Shown: positions 63,431-64,000 of the stretch, piece by piece
Layout: each line of letters starts with the position of its first letter
Numbering within the stretch: position 1 is the first letter of the stretch
NCBI RefSeq assembly: GCF_021869535.1
Contig: NW_026262679.1
Span: 43,384,426 to 43,448,425 of the forward strand
Length of the DNA: 64,000 nucleotides
DNA from: Mytilus californianus
Lineage: Eukaryota; Mollusca; Bivalvia; Mytilida; Mytilidae
Reading direction: 5' to 3'
Position numbers and translations under genes: made by a program
Notes under the pieces: generated by a model
What the model was told of the DNA's origin: nothing
Databases searched by the model: none
Seen by the model: only the letters and a program-made list of their open reading frames with translations

Positions 63431-64000
63431 CTGTAAAACACAAATATTACAGACTAATATTAAGATATGTACCTGAAGGGCATTTTAAATCTAATGCATA
63501 TAGGGAGATGGCTTAACATCTAGCACCTGTCAGCATGTGGTCAAGTATTAGGTATTGCCAATTAAAATGTACAATGGTTGAAAATTTTGTTAACGTCTAA
63601 GGTTAGACAGGAGACAATGACCAATCTGTTATTGGGTAATATGTTTCATCAATGGATTTTACTAGGATGACCTTGAGAGGTCATCTGTAGTAATGCTATG
63701 GCAAATTCTGAGTGTGCTTTAAAACATGCATTTCTACTTATACATATATATACATGCGCTGACATTATTATGGGAGTAATATGAAGGGTGTACATTTACT
63801 AGTGAAGCAGGAACTGCATACCTTTCTAGAGCACCTTTCCCTCCAGATTTTCGGAGGGGTTTGTGTCAATAAATTTATGTGAAGTGTTTTGTGGACTGTT
63901 AATTTTTGGATTAGGCTGTGGTATTATCTGGGATTTTTTACTTATGTTTTTTGTTGGTCTTTGGTATCTTTTTATTTTTTTTAAATGAAAGTAGTTGAAC
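63431..64000. other. Upstream intron, nothing recognised
   Basis: No upstream exon was found; the earlier MG exons and the promoter must lie beyond the window. Confidence 0.5.

Overview
The window is intronic and exonic DNA of one large animal gene, very probably from a bivalve mollusc and most likely a mussel. The evidence is AT-rich DNA, 0.1-9 kb introns with GT-AG borders, and dense short interspersed repeats of the kind found in bivalve genomes. The species assignment is inference. I see no bacterial features and no second confident gene.

The gene is on the minus strand and leaves the window at both ends. I joined 22 consecutive coding exons, from 63430 down to 944, plus three extra versions of one exon. 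All intron phases agree and give about 975 codons. The product is a thioester-containing protein of the alpha-2-macroglobulin / complement C3 superfamily. In order it has the end of an MG domain, a variable bait region ending in FPETWLW, MG7, a CUB/thioester domain with PYGCGEQNM, the receptor-binding MG8 domain ending in VKVYDYYET, and a C-terminal netrin-like (C345C/NTR) domain. The body resembles A2M, whereas the NTR tail is a complement C3/C4/C5 trait.

The main biological finding is the bait region. Four alternative exons (40952-40778, 40747-40591, 40562-40382, 35634-35454) all have phase 1 to 2 and end in FPETWLW, but their protease-accessible segments are unrelated. Three are separated by only 28 and 30 bases, too short to be introns, so their choice is probably mutually exclusive. 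About 430 bases past the third bait exon lies a 700-base minisatellite that would put long runs of G into the pre-mRNA.

Three small exons (7, 16 and 17) have had one edge, splice-site region included, amplified into a neighbouring tandem array.

Most of the rest is a set of about a dozen repeat families (called A to N here) with one shared design: a short motif near the left end that is the inverse of the right end, a GACGGACAGAC- or GACGAC-type stretch, then a 3' hairpin and ATAAAA. This matches non-autonomous Helentron-like (HINE) elements. They are heavily nested, repeatedly enter the same CCAA/AAACTGC site, and all lie in one orientation, antisense to the gene. Several TIR elements, minisatellites and a tRNA-like repeat complete the window.

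Layout: 0.9-6.4 kb, NTR exons and end of MG8; 6.6-12.2 kb, repeats; 12.8-16.8 kb, MG8/CUB exons with exon-edge arrays; 17.8-23.4 kb, thioester domain; 25.9-27.1 kb, MG7; 28.2-34.5 kb, nested repeats; 34.7-41 kb, MG7 start and bait exons; 41-54 kb, repeats with one 43-base exon; 54.3 and 63.3 kb, MG exons separated by more repeats.
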